This document shows, one piece after another, positions 21,894 through 40,050 of a DNA stretch of 64,000 nt. The notes below the pieces were generated by a model. The model had not been told where the DNA came from and made no database searches. It saw only the letters and a list, made by a program, of their open reading frames with translations. The DNA comes from Moniliella sp. 'wahieum'. Lineage: Eukaryota > Basidiomycota > Moniliellomycetes > Moniliellales > Moniliellaceae. Location: the NCBI GenBank assembly GCA_003971905.1, contig RSEE01000099.1, positions 164,981-228,980 on the forward strand, read 5' to 3'. The translations under genes were made by a program, and so were the position numbers. Position 1 is the stretch's first letter, and each line of letters begins with the position of its first letter.

Positions 21894-23421
21894 ATGGCTG
21901 TTACTACCAAGCCTGAAATCCCCGCCTGGGTGCCCGCGCCCCCGTCCAAGAAGAGTACGTTTTGGTCGTTGCCACCCTGTCTCTTCCCGTTTTTCCTTGC
22001 AGCATTCTTTTCCCTCGCTGATGACAGAATACTGACTCTCGTTTTTGCTCTTTGCAGCTGACTTTGACTGGGCTCCCCTTGCTACTTTGGACCTGTCGAA
22101 GGTGACGGGGAGGACTACACTCAAGTTCCTGACGATGTCGTCGAAGCAGTGGGCAAGGCGTTCCACGAGGATGGCTTTGTCTATGCTTTGAACCACGGTC
22201 TGGATTGGGACTATGTCAAGCGGCAGTTTGCCATTGGCCAATACGCCTTTGACGGTGTGCCTACCGAAGAAAAGAAGAAGCTCCAGGCGGACATTTTGCG
22301 CACGGGTAGCTTTACCGGGTACAAGGCGCAAGGACATTGGAAGTTGGACCATGTCCCGGACCGCATTGAGCAGTTCAATGTGGTCAGCACCCGTTGGCAA
22401 AAGGACAAGATTGCCAGCTCCTTCCCGCCCCAGTTGGTCCATTTCTCGATGAGATTCACGAGTTTACGCTGCACAACCAGCGGATTTACCGACAGATTCT
22501 GAGTGTGCTCTCGCGCGTGCTCAAGCTGCCGGCGGACTACCTGTGGCGCCTAAGCCAGAACCCAGAGGAAAAGGGTGTGGACTTGTTGCGCTATGCGGCG
22601 TACTATGCCCCTTCCAAGGCGGATGACGGATCCCACGGCGTGCGGTTGCAAGGCCACACGGACTTCAATGCGGTCACCCTGCTCTGGTCGCAACCCATCA
22701 CCTCGCTCGAAGTTCTCATGCCCGACAACAAGTGGCGCTTTGTGCGGCACATTGACAATGCCTTGGTGCTCAACCTGGGCGATGTGATGCACTTCCTCAG
22801 CGGTGGCTATTTGAAGCAGACGATTCACCGTGTCGTTGCGCCGCCTGAGGACCAGGCTGATACGTGCGTCTGGGCACGTTTTACTTTGCTTTCCCCAATG
22901 CGGATGTGCCTCTGCTGCCGCTCACCGAGTCGCCGGTCGTGCGCGAGCATTACGGCAAGCGCCCCGTCGGCTTTTGGGAAAAGGAGATTGCGCGTGGCGG
23001 CCACGTCCCGACCGCTGGCGAATGGGAGAGCCTGCGTGTCAAGGCGTATGGGCAGGAGCAAACCAAGAAGCGCGCCGACGGGCACGAGACGGAGATTATC
23101 AATGGGTTTGAGATTGTGCAGTACAACGATCCGCTGCCCGCTACCCCTGCCCCCGCGCTTGCGCGAACAGTTGCTCAAGAGCAACCCGTCTCCAGTCCCT
23201 TACCCTGGCTTAGTTTTCTTGTTCAACGCCCTGCTGGGCATCTTCCCGTTTCTTCCTCTCTCCCCATTCAACCTGGGAGATGTTGGGAGCATTCTACCTC
23301 TAACCCTTTACGACTCACGATGGATTCTCCCTTGACTGTACACTTTGCATTCCAACATGCTTTCTACCATATGCATCAATTGTATCCCCTTGATCAGCTT
23401 GATCTTTCGTTGATGACTTAG
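21894..23421 (+). CDS. 2-oxoglutarate/Fe(II)-dependent oxygenase (isopenicillin N synthase-like)
   Basis: Enzymes of this fold use iron, oxygen and usually 2-oxoglutarate to oxidise small molecules; the substrate here is unknown. Exon 1 is 21894-21954 (MAVTTKPEIPAWVPAPPSKK), the intron 21955-22057 (GTACGT..TTGCAG), and exon 2 follows. It contains VGKAFHEDGFVYALNHGLD, the usual substrate-fold start. LQGHTDFNAVTLLW supplies the His-x-Asp iron ligands, and LKQTIHRVVAPP the distal His. RLGTFYFAFPNADVPLLPL follows, where the Arg would bind the cosubstrate. Frame breaks near 22101, 22440 and 22862 are taken as error. The C-terminus past YNDPLPATPAP is uncertain because the frames diverge, so the end given is an outer limit. 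Confidence 0.82.
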
Positions 23422-23839
23422 TTCTCTGTAGACGGTTTGGTGTATAATGAATGGGAGTGTGACTCCCAGCTGTCGGAAGAGACCACGGACAACGAAGAGC
23501 CTTTAAGTGATGGCGTTCACGGTGAATCTCGTTGTGCTCTCTGTGGGGACGATCCTCTCTTCCAAATGGACGCTTTACCGCATTGCCCTTCTCACAGTCA
23601 ACGCGCCTTGCTTGCGATACATTTCGAATGCTGGAGATGGTCTAGCCGCCGGTAAGAAAGTTAACACTACGTCTGCTGTAGCCACCTACTTTTTGGTTTA
23701 CAAGTCGATGGATCACGAAGAAGAAAGGCCTGGATTGGTCGGAGCACAGGTGCTGTCCATGTCAAGGAGAGAAAGAAGCAGTGCATGCTGGGCAGAAGGG
23801 CAGCGCGGCGCGTGTAGATGAGCCCAGTGAACAGCATCC
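23422..23839. other. Intergenic
   Basis: A 418-bp gap between the oxygenase and the AROM stop codon, which are convergent. Nothing recognisable was found. Confidence 0.4.
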
Positions 23840-30025
<6,186 letters not shown>

Positions 30026-30209
30026 AACCAACCCCCCCGCACACACTGCATCCAATCGAAATGACATGCAATTGCCCAGTAGGAAAAAGACTGCCATTGC
30101 ACATAGTACTAGCATCGGTATGGCACGGCAGCCACTCTTAAGGCCGGCAGCTCCACCTTCTCGTCCCCAGCTGTAATCGAGACGGCAGCGTCCGTGTGGA
30201 CGATGATCG

Positions 30210-31899
30210 TCACGTCACAGTACCATCGACCGGGGTGGGCGCCAGCGAAGCCAGCGTCTTGGTCGGGCGGTAGAAAGAAGTAGTGATCTTTTCGGGTTCC
30301 TCGGGTTCCTCCTCCTCCTCCTCCGAGTCCGGCTCGTCCACCTCTTGCTGCACGATGCGGGTGTGGTAGTCAAACGTAGCCTCGGCCAGCTCCAGCAGGC
30401 TCTTGCCCTTGGGCGCGCCAGACGCACCACACGCCGAGCAGGCAACGGCGTGGCCTCCTTGACCACCGGCACAAACACCTTGCCATCAAAGATGGAAGCC
30501 TTGATCGTCTCGTCCGCCGCCTCAAGCCAAGAAGCCGGGGCGGGGATCAGGACACCAATCGCCTGCGTCGTCGCGTTGGCTTGCAGCTCGGGGATCTCCA
30601 CGTGGTTCTTGCTCGGGAGCGCCGTGACGTGCTGGTGCTCCTTGGGCGTCGAGCCCCCGCTCTGGAGCGCACCCAGCTTGGCAATGTACTGTGCCTCGAG
30701 CGTCGCACCACGCGCAATCACCTGGTCCGAGTCGATAGAGGACGTGATCTTGGTGTGAGAGTCCTCGGGGAACAACGTCATCAGTTCGTCCTGCAGACCC
30801 AACAGCTTGGCCGTGCCACCGGCCAGGACAATCTCGTCAATGTTGGAAGGCTGGAGCTTGGCCTGCTCCAGGCCCGCTCCACTGGCGCACCGTGTTGGCG
30901 TACACGGGGGCGGCAAGCATGTTGAGTCGCATGCGGTTGATGGTCGCGGTAAAGTCCAGGCCGTCAGCCAGGGACTCGACCGAGCATGCCGAGTTGGACG
31001 CGGACAACGACCGCTTGGTCACCTCCACCTCGTTCCGCACTTGGCCCACGCACGCTTGTTGTCCTCGGCAATGGTCACCTTGGTCTTCTTGGTGAACTCC
31101 TTGGCAAAGTACTTCATCAACGCATCGTCAATCGCCACGCCGGCCGCCGACACATCGTGCACATACGCCCGCTCGGCATACAGACCCGCACGCGCCGCCA
31201 CAACCGTCACATCCGTCGTCGTACCGCCCACATCGAGCACCACCACGTTGCGGTCCAGCACGCTCGTCGGCTCGTACTCGACCGTGCTGCTCGCCGTCCG
31301 GGTGCGAAGGCAGCGCCACGCGGACCAGGGGTGGTAAGGTGGTACGCGGCCAGCGCGGCGGCCGGGGCGGGGATGAGCTGGAGGACAGTGAGGCCGGCGG
31401 CGTCGTCGCAGCGTCCTTGAGCGCAGCAATTTGAGGCGCACTGAAAAAGGGAGGGTAGGAAAGCACCACACCGGCCACCTTGGCGCCCGAAAGGAAGTCG
31501 AGCGCACTGCCGTACAGCGCACCAAAAACCGTTCCGCCACCTGGGCCACCGTCAGCTGGGTGGGCTTGCCGTTGATCGTCACGTCAAACCCGGGCTGGCC
31601 ACCGACATTGACCACGGGCGACGACACGCGCTTCTTGTCCGCAGCAGAGAGCTTGTCGAAGGGCAGCCGAGAAGGGAGACAAAGGCATCGATGGTGTTGG
31701 CGGCGTTGCGCACGAGCTGGGCGGTGGCCTGGTTGCCAATGTACACCTGCTCGCCAGCAAAGGAGATGCGGGTGGCAATCTGACGCTCGCCATCCTCGTT
31801 GGCAATCACGTCAGCACGCCCATGCGCATTGATGGAGGCAATGCTGCCGTAGGTGTTGCCAAGGTTGATGCCAATCACAGCGCCGGCCTGCTCGGTCAT
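30210..31899 (-). CDS. SSZ1: Ssz1-type Hsp70, ribosome-associated complex subunit
   Basis: Ssz1 pairs with the J-protein zuotin on ribosomes and supports folding of nascent chains. The start MTEQAGAVIGINLGNTYGSI is the Hsp70 phosphate-1 loop in the Ssz1 form. VIANEDGERQIATRISFAGE and VYIGNQATAQLVRNAANTID follow closely. VVLDVGGTTTDVTVV is phosphate-2. ALMKYFAKEFTKKTKVTIAED, EIVLAGGTAKLLGLQDELM and DSDQVIARGATLEAQ complete the ATPase. The C-terminal part is short for an Hsp70, as in Ssz1, with an acidic DSEEEEEEPEEP stretch. Several frame breaks (near 31660, 31440, 31040, 30880, 30420) are read as error. The stop at 30210 is 184 bp from the APS kinase stop and is somewhat uncertain. Confidence 0.9.
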
Positions 31900-33785
31900 G
31901 ACGAAGAAGAGATGGTGGTGGTGGGACGGGGGGGGACGGGGCGCAAGCCGGCGGAAGCGGCCGAGAGCGAAGAAAAAAAAAGCAGAAAAGTTACGCAGGG
32001 CGCAGGTGGTTTAGGGTTACGCCTTGGGGCTGTGGTTTGAAACGGATGGCCTAAGGGCGGATGTGAAATGTGAAACGAACACGTGGCCAGAGCACGCATT
32101 ATGTAACGCAAGCTGCCCAAAGGAGTGTGGTTGATGAGTGGGTGCGTTAGAACAACCAGAGGGAGCCCAAGGTTGCGCATGTCCAAGAGACGGCAACACC
32201 GGTGGAACACTTTCACCAGCGGCAGATGGAGATTCATCGCTGTGGGAACAAGCGGAAAGCAACGAGGGGGCAACACCAGAACCGTACTCAAGCGTCTTTC
32301 TTCCCCTTGAGGGCCATGACGACCCGCCGGTTGGGATACTACGCCCCCGCTACAGGCGGCCGCGAGATGTTTTGAGCACAGGAGTATACCACTTACTATC
32401 CCCTCGAGGACGAGATGTTTTTGGATACAGGAAACGGGTTTTTGCTGATGAGGGTCGTCTTGCGTCTCGATGACATGGTTCATTGAACTTTTACAGCTCA
32501 CACAGCTCGCATGTGAGCTGCGAGCTCACATGTACCACTCACGCTACTTGTCCGGGTTGGAAGCGAATGGCGGGTGCCAAAGGGTCCTGACGGCCTGACC
32601 TACAGGCGCTCTGCTGGCCTTTTGCTTACTGGCAGTGCGCCAGCGCTTCTTTGTCGCTGCCTTATGATTTTGTAAGCACAGGCTATGAATTCAGAAGTCA
32701 GACGCGAGTAATCCACTGAGATCTGAGAGGGGGGTGGCTGAGCGCTGATCGGAGGATGGCCGATGGAGGCGATGGAGACGAGGGAGGCGATGGTCGATGG
32801 CTAGGAAGAAGGGGGTGGATGGATTGGTGACGTGACGGGTGGCATGTGACATGTGACATGTGACACTGGGCGCAGCATGGCCCCGCAGGTTAGCGTGTGG
32901 GAGCCCGCCGGCGCAAGCACGGCGCCAGCCTGCGCCAGCACGCTGCAAAGCAACGGCAGCGGCCACCGCCACGCACTGCCCCCATGCGGCCAGGGTTGGC
33001 AGACACTGCCCTGCTGCCGCGAGCCCATCGACGGCTCGCCCCGATCGATTGGAGCGCGAGACTGGCGTGGTGCCGGCTGATGCATGATGCATGTGCGGCG
33101 AGACGAGGCCCACGGAGGCAGCAGGCCGCAGGCCGCAGACAGCAGGCAGCACGCGGCAGGCGGCACACGCAGCAGGCGGCCGGCAGCGTGTGCTGGCCGC
33201 GCCACCAGGCACGGGGGCACTGCTGGGCGCTGCTGGGGGGCCACATGCACATGCCAGTCGCTCGCCCGGCGCCTCTTTGCGAGCAGCTCGCTTTCGCCCG
33301 CCTGAGCCTCCCGCAGGCGTCCCCAGCGCCTCCTGCCGCACCACCACCGCCCTTCCCGTGCCCCGCCCTCTTCTGGCCCGCTCCCCCCCATGTGGTCGCG
33401 TCGCCGGGCCAGACGCAGGCGCAGGCGCATGGCGGCCCTCCTCTGCCTCACCCTCGCCCTGGCGCTGGCTCTGAGGGGCAGCCATGCGCTGCCGTTTCCG
33501 TCTCCGTCTCTGTCTGGGCCTCTGTCGCCCCCGAGTCCACAGCCGCCTCCAGGCGCCCCGCCTCGTCCCGCACCGCCCCCACCCGCACGCGCACTCTTAG
33601 CGCCCCGCACGCCCCAACACACCCGCGCCCCCTCGCCGGCAGCGCCCCAGCGCCGTCGATGGCGCGCTGCAGCCACATGCCCCACACCCGAACGCCCGCC
33701 ACGCCCCTGAAGCGCGCTCAGACACCACCTTTGTTACCGAACCACCCACTGGGTCACCAGCACCCAGCACTTCCACCCCACCCAC
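31900..33785. other. Intergenic, with an inverted repeat and Ala/Arg-coding low complexity
   Basis: A perfect 10-bp inverted repeat with a 3-nt loop (CATGTGAGCT, GCG, AGCTCACATG) lies at 32510-32532. GTGACAT words repeat at about 32841-32866. The 33090-33200 stretch is made of GCAGGC/GGCAG-type words and gives long open frames in several phases with no family features. Confidence 0.45.
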
Positions 33786-35134
33786 ATGACCCATATTCCC
33801 TCGGGCTGGGTCCCGCGCAAGCGCACTGCTTGGTTTCAGCGCAAGGCCATCTTCATCAGTTCTTCTTTCCTCGCCATCTTCATTACCCTCGTCATTGGCG
33901 CCTCGTCACCCTCTTTGACCGCGACCAGACCTGGGACGTTGGCAAGGGAGAGACGGTGAGGATGCTGCCGAGCGCGTGTTGCGGTCCCGCCTCCAACGCG
34001 AACAGGACAAAGTGCAGCACGAGCGTGAGAACCGTTCTCTTCGGCGGAACGCTGGCTTCGTCTCCGCTCCCACACGCCTTTGGCCTCCCGTCCGCTTCAG
34101 TTGGCACGGCGCGCAAGGCCTAAGAGGCGCGTCGTGCCGGACCCCGCGGTCGTCCCCCCCAGGCTTCGTCCTCTTATTCTGGTTCGACGCGCAGTAATGG
34201 ATCCAGCTCCAGTTACGACTCGGACTCTGACTGCAGCACATGTCCATCCAGCTCCGATTCCGAGCGTTCCCCCGCGGCGCAAGATGTGCCTCCTCCGTTG
34301 CAGCCGCTGGAGCACCTCTCACACCCGAAGAGCGAATATTGGCGCAACGCTACATCGTCCAGCGAATCGCCTCGCTTGAAACGCAACTAGCCGAGTGGCA
34401 AGAGCTGCAGCAAGAAGCCTTCCGGCCCGAGGAATCGGAGCCTACGGCAGCGAGCTCCCCCACTGCCTCAGACTCACGTGGAGGAGACTCGCCATCGAGC
34501 CGAATGCACGCCTTGTGCGCCAGGGTCCGCCCGCCCCCGTCTACAGAGGGGCAGGATCTTTCCCCCCGGCCTACCTCCCTTCTATTTCCGTGTCCACCTC
34601 GGCATCTGCTGCCGCGAGTGGATCTGAACCAAGCCGGGCTGTACCTACACCATCACCGAGTTTGCGCGCTCCCGTGGGCCAAGTGATGCAGGCCCATGTT
34701 GCAACAGACGACAAGCAGGTGCTTGCGGCCTTACGCGCCGCCAGCTCCTTGCCCTCTTGCGGGGGAGAGTGACGCTGTAGTCCCCACTGCGCCGTGCTTG
34801 ACTGATAACGTGGACCTCACTCTGCTTACCCCGCCTACAGCGTCCACCGTAGCTCCAACAGACAAGAAGGGCAAGGCGAGTGAAATGTTGCCCCACCCCC
34901 CGTCTCGACTGGAGCTGTCCTTTGACCCTTTCCCACTACTGCCACCCGCCCTTCCCGCTCCCCACCCAGTGCGAGGAGGAAAAAACCCATTGGCACTCAT
35001 GCTCAGCGGGCCCAGTCGGCCTGTCCTGTCCACCGGCAGTTGCCCACCCTACTGCTCCACCGCTTCCCTTTGACGATGGGCCCTTCGCTCATGGTGAGGA
35101 CCCCTCTTTCGTCCACTCGGAGGTGGAGAGTTAG
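33786..35134 (+). CDS. Possible single-pass membrane protein of unknown function
   Basis: The ATG at 33786 opens MTHIPSGWVPRKRTAWFQRK, followed by AIFISSSFLAIFITLVIGAS, a good transmembrane segment with positive residues before it. Downstream, in shifted frames, are charged helical segments (ERVLRSRLQREQDKVQHERE, about 33968-34030; RYIVQRIASLETQLAEWQEL, about 34350-34410), Ser/Asp-rich linkers and a Pro-rich C-terminus ending GEDPSFVHSEVES at 35134. These look like one coding sequence broken by indels, as in neighbouring genes. No family is recognised. The coils suggest a membrane-anchored tether or signalling protein, which is inference only. Exon structure is unresolved. Confidence 0.4.
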
Positions 35135-36440
35135 CTCCCAGTCCGGGCTCCAGGACCTTCCTTATCTATTCTCCTTGAAGCTTCAAGTTGCCTGAGTCGG
35201 ACCCAGTTGTCCGAACGCAGATCTGCCCCCCCCCGCCTCATCCATGTACTTCATCCATGTACCACATCCATGTACCGCATCCATGTACTTGTACCGCAAC
35301 CTGCCCCCCCCATCTCTATTGTGTATCCATCTCGCCTAGTAGGCCACCGGGACTTACCAGGAGGAATGTATGGGCGTGATGGCCAGGCAATCATCACACG
35401 ATTGAACAGCGGGGGGGTCAATAGATAGATCCATCGTTTGAAAACAGCTACCATATATACGCCCTGCGAATTCCCATGTGATCTGTACATGGGGCGCTCA
35501 GGGGTGACCGGTGAGGGGTTCGCGTTCTATACAGCTCTCGCACCCAACCTCCTCTTCTCAGGCTGCCACCCCACCTCGCCCGCTCGGGGCTCGCAACCCG
35601 CCTTTTGATAAGCCCACATACCAGATGCGCACCTCACCCCTCACAGTCTTCACTCCTCACCTGCGCCAACGCCACCCTCTTCCCTTCGTTGTGTTCCAAG
35701 TGCACGAGCATCAGCCGCATACTATACCCCGCCTCGCCCACGCACGTGCCATGGGCTTGGAAGTGTGAAAGTGCATGAAGACTCGGCCAACTGCGTACTC
35801 GTTAGTACTTAGTTACTCATCAATCCTCCAGCCTCGTTTCCTCGTTCTAGCGTGCGATGCACGAAGCTATATGGCGGTGACCCTATCCAGGCTGCCTGGC
35901 GCGTGCGCATCCCTCTGTCAGGACTCCGACAGTACGCACTTTTAAAGCCTCACAAGCCAACAACCACAAGAGTCAGGGAGGGGGACAGAAGGGAACGTGC
36001 GCGTATTTTACGTCCATGATATAGTTGCGACGCGCCCACACCAAAAACCACTCCGTTTTCTCCCTTCTGACGTCTCATCGGGCAGTATAGGCTACTGGCT
36101 ACTACCATACTACTACTAGTAGCACGTACGGCTGCTGCCATCTCCGATAGCAGAGATTGGCCACGCCCTTCGCGTTCGCGGTGGTCAGCGCCACGAACCA
36201 GCCACCCCAGCACGGGGATTGAGACATTACCAGAGATCGGGAAACGGCTCGGAAGGTCAGGGAGGGGTTCGGTTGGTGCAGCAGTGTACATCGTTTTCGT
36301 CGTCTTCTCTGAGGAGATCTGAAGTATATAGTCTCAGTGACGATGGGACAAGTATAGAATGGCTGTTCCAGGACAAGACGCGTATCAACCCCCCCCCCCC
36401 ACACACACACGACCTGCGTGAACAAGTTCATTCCTTGAGC
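35135..36440. other. Intergenic
   Basis: It contains TGTACTTCATCCATGTACCACATCCATGTACCGCATCCATGTAC, three to four 12-14-bp tandem units near 35245-35290, and a long C-run followed by CACACACAC (about 36390-36410). No gene is recognised. Confidence 0.45.
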
Positions 36441-38202
36441 ATGCCGCCCTCTGCCTCGTCTCTGCGACGACTCGCGCCTCCACCGACCGTTTGGCCCAGA
36501 CCGGAGGATCCAATAGCCCCTACCCCCCCAAGGAACGGAGTCAGCGAGGTCGATCCCAGCCAAGCATCCAAAGTCAAGTCTTTACTTGGCATCCTAAAAA
36601 GTAGTGGCGTCAAAGACCTATCGGCCATGTAAGTGCGTCGATCTTTCAGCGGCCATCGCTACCCTTCTATACACTCTGCTTACTCTATGCCCCACCCTCT
36701 TTCTCCTCCAAAGCCGATTCTCCTCCCTTCTCACCTGATCGAGCCCGTGGTATGTGTTGATCCTCTGCTATCAGACACTCGTCATGATGGTGGCGGGACG
36801 AAGAACTGACGCCGGCCCGCCAGCCCAACCTCGAGTACTGGACGTACCTGGACGCGCCGACTTGTTCGCAGCCATTCCGGACTTGGACCATCCTCTGGAC
36901 CGGATGCTGGCCGTGGTGCGGTTCACGCTGAGCAAAGACCTCAAGGTCATCCGCCACGGCGTGTGCAAACCCTACAACTCGGTCTTGGGCGAACACTTTC
37001 GATGCCACTGGGACGTGCGCACTCCAGTGGTGCATCCTACGGACCAGGCGGTGGTACCCGTAGAACAGTTGCTCACCGACAACCCACTTCCCTGCCGCTG
37101 CACTGCCCTCCAAGCAGAGGAGACAAGACTTCCTGCAGGTCCCCTCGCGCCTCGCGGATGACACCAACACTCCGACCCTCCCGCGCCCGGATCGGCCGAC
37201 AACGCTCCCCCTCTCCTGTCGCATTGCGTTTTTGACCGAACAAGTGTCCCATCACCCGCCCATCAGTACCTTCCACCTGCTCTGTCCCGGCGGGCATCGA
37301 GGCGTGTGGGGTGGACCAGCTCTCGGCGCGGTTCACGGGCACGTCGGTGCGTGTGTATGCTGGTGCGCAGAACGGGGCGTGTTTGTGCGTTGACCTCGCG
37401 TGCGCGCGGCGTCGGCGCAGCGGGCGAACACTACCGCATCACGCACCCGACCGGTCAATGGTCTGTTGCGCGCGCGCTGTGGGGGTCCATGGCGGACGCG
37501 ACGGTGATGACTCGTACGGCGGTACGCGCGCCACGGACGCCCCGACGGATCGGGACGGCGCTTGCGCACCTTGATCGAGTACCCAGGAAGCGTGGGGGGA
37601 CAGGCCAAGTATGCGCTGCAAGGCGGTGTACGAATACGACTGGACCCATCCGGGTCCCGACAAGGATGACGCCTTGGTGGATGGCGAATTGGCAGGCGAG
37701 ACGTACTGGACCAAAGTCAAGCACGTTCCCTCGGATCGCGTCGTGGCTACGTTCCAGGGTCAATGGAATGGGAAGGTCACCTTTACCTTGAAGGGTCAAC
37801 AGGTTAGTACACAGTTTTTTGTTTTTCGTTTCTTTCCGTTTGCTCTTATTGGGGGGGGTCTCCTCTCCTCCCCCGCGACCCAAGTCGTAGTAGCTGACAT
37901 GTACGGTCCGTCGAAACAGAATCACACCTGCTAATCAACCTGCCGACTTGGCTGTCACCCCCAAGACTGTCCGGCCCATCGACGAGCAGGAGCCCATGGA
38001 ATCCCGCCGCCTTGGGCGGCCGTCACGGACGCGATTCACAACAAACAGTACGCCCAGGCGACCGAGGCCAAAGCAGCGATTGAGCAACAGCAGCGCCACC
38101 GCGCTGCCCAACGCCTGCGTGCCAACCAACCGTTCACACCCCAATTCTTCCTTTGACTTCACCTCTGGTCGGCCGGTGCTGACCCAGCCGGGGGAGGTGT
38201 GA
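36441..38202 (+). CDS. Oxysterol-binding protein, short Kes1/Osh4 type
   Basis: OSBP-related proteins exchange sterols or phospholipids between membranes. This one lacks PH or ankyrin domains and seems to be the bare lipid-binding domain. It starts MPPSASSLRRLAPPPTV; exon 1 reaches QASKVKSLLGILKSSGVKDL, and a GTAAGT donor follows at 36629. A short exon (LLPSHLIEPV) is bounded by a GTATGT donor. The next exon reads PNLEYWTYLDA, then VVRFTLSKDLKVIRHGVCKP and YNSVLGEHFRCHW. The signature EQVSHHPPIS is encoded at about 37238-37267. Near the end, GKVTFTLKGQQ is followed by an intron and then PKTVRPIDEQEPMESRRL. The last exon ends FTSGRPVLTQPGEV. Frame breaks near 37130, 37330, 37600 and 38015 are taken as error. 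Confidence 0.9.
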
Positions 38203-38570
38203 GGCCATGTGCGTTCGATCGGCGTGTAAGCTGGACTAGGGGCTCGTACCCGCCTTCGCATCCTCCGTATACCACCGGCAACTGACGCGTACCGATCTGC
38301 CCCCCCCCCCCGGGTCCTATTCCTATGGATGATCCTGGACAGCCTTCGGTCCTGCAAGTAAATCACACTCCATCCGCAGGACGGCTGCCTTCCTTGCTGG
38401 TCATTGGGCGTCTCCGTGCGAGCAAAGCTGGTGTTCCATGTCAATACACCCACTAGATACCAACCTCCTGCCCTAACCCTCCCTTTGCACTACAGGGCGT
38501 ATACGAGCTACATGAATCCCACGTTTCGTAAACCGAAGGCAAGTCGATTCGTAAACATAAACCAAGGCAC
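38203..38570. other. Intergenic between convergent genes
   Basis: The gap between the OSBP and Sgt2 stop codons includes a run of about 12 C at 38299-38310. No gene is seen. Confidence 0.4.
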
Positions 38571-39726
38571 TCAGCCGAACATGTTGTTGCCCGCCACCGC
38601 CTGCACCGCCCATACCACCGAGACCGCCCACCACCCATCATGGACTGTGCCAGCTGCATCATCTGAGGGTCACGCATCAACTCTTGGATTTGAGAGCAGA
38701 AGGAGCCAAAAAAAGATAAGGTCGGTCAGCACTTTCATAAACCTACACAGTCAAAGCGCAAGGAGAAAAGAGAGAGAAAACGTACTCGGGTGCACCACCG
38801 TTCTGGCCCATACGCTCGGCCATAGAGCGAACGGCAGGGTTGGACATGAGTTGCTGCAACGAGCCATTCTTGCATCATGTTGGCTGCCATCTGCTGCATT
38901 TGGGGGTTGTTCATCATCTGACAGACCGGGCATGCCTCCGCCAGTCCCCCAGACCGCCCAGACCAGCAAAAGGGTTGCCCCGGCGCCGGCGCCGGCGCCA
39001 GCAGGAGAAGCACCAAGCCGCAACGGTTGGCCGGTGCCACGTCGGACGTATCGGCGGTCTGCTTCTTAGCCGACTCGAGACCGCCTGCATCACCTTGCTC
39101 GTCGGGTCGAGTTCAATGCCCTTCTCGTAGGCTGTCACCGCTTCCGAGTACTTGCCCAGGCTGAACAGCGCATGGCCCATGCGCGAGTACGCCTTGCTGA
39201 AGCTCGGGTCGAGCTCGAGGGCCTTGTTGGCATCCTCGACGGCACTGTCGTGCGCGCCCGCTTGGCTGTACGCCGCCGCACGGTTGGAGAAGTACACGGG
39301 CGAAGTGGCATCGAGCTTGATGGCCTTGGTGTACGCGGCAATCGCCGCGCCATAGTCCTTGGCCGACATGGCCTTGTGCCCTCGGCCTTGAGCTTGTCGG
39401 CCGCGGCCTTGTCCTCGGCCGAGGGGGCGGTGCCCTCGGCAGAAGCAGCAGCGGCGGGAGCAGGGGCAGAGGCAGACCGGACGTGGAGCCGCAGGCGCCG
39501 GAGCAGGCGCAGACGACGACGCGGCGGCAGCTGGGGGCCTTGTTCTGGGTCTTGAGGAACACGTTCCACACCGCCCGAGGCCCGGGGCGGGCGGGGCGGC
39601 GAGCTCAGCGTCGGTGAGAGCGGCGCGCGAGGCAATCAGGTCGGCAGCCTGGGCGTACTGTGTGTCGGCGCCGGTGCTCTGGGCACGCAGGTACGCAACA
39701 ATGGCGGTGGGGAGCGAGGTGGACAT
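38571..39726 (-). CDS. SGT2: Sgt2, small glutamine-rich TPR co-chaperone
   Basis: Sgt2 receives tail-anchored membrane proteins from ribosomes and passes them to the Get3 pathway. MSTSLPTAIVAYLRAQSTGA at 39726 is the homodimerisation region. The TPR domain is clear: KAMSAKDYGAAIAAYTKAIK, SPVYFSNRAAAYSQAG, NKALELDPSFSKAYSRMGHA and LGKYSEAVTAYEKGIELDP. The C-terminal methionine-rich domain is in several frames: NPFAGLGGLG, MMNNPQMQQMAANMM and LMRDPQMMQLAQSMMGGG. A probable intron (about 38772-38690) splits the last two. The expected C-terminus NNMFG with TGA at 38573-38571 appears in a shifted frame, so the end is inferred. The order TPR, then NP and Met-rich repeats, is diagnostic. Confidence 0.9.
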
Positions 39727-40050
39727 GGAGGTGGGGGCAGCAAGGCAGGCCACGTGCGGGGGTTAAGTTAGTTACCTCCTGGGCGCGCGGAAGGCAGCCG
39801 AAGGCAGCCCCGCCACCGAACGCAAACCCGCCTGCTTCCAGCCGCTTCGGCCTCCACGTGGCCGCCCGCGTGTGCATCTGAAATGTTCACGGCGCTGCGC
39901 TGCTGCACGTGCCGTCGGGCTACCTGTCTAATCCCTTCGCAGCCTATCGGACGATCTGATCCCCACTGGGCGACCTATCTATGGCGGGCGCCTGGGGTCG
40001 TGGATGAGGGCAAATGGCATGCATGTTCCTCGCCGCGTGTCGCAGCGCCG
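39727..40050. other. Short intergenic
   Basis: 324 bp between the Sgt2 start and the farnesyl diphosphate synthase stop. It should hold the Sgt2 promoter; no motif stands out. Confidence 0.4.

Noticed and set aside
32691-33700. Long minus- and plus-strand open frames (up to about 400 residues)
   Set aside because: They are Arg/Ala/Pro/His low complexity in several competing phases, caused by GC-rich repeats; no family features.
33429-33710. Frame starting MAALLCLTLALALALRGSHA that looks like a secretion signal
   Set aside because: It continues as Pro/Ala low complexity and ends quickly; likely chance in a GC-rich stretch, though it could be an upstream exon of the membrane protein gene.
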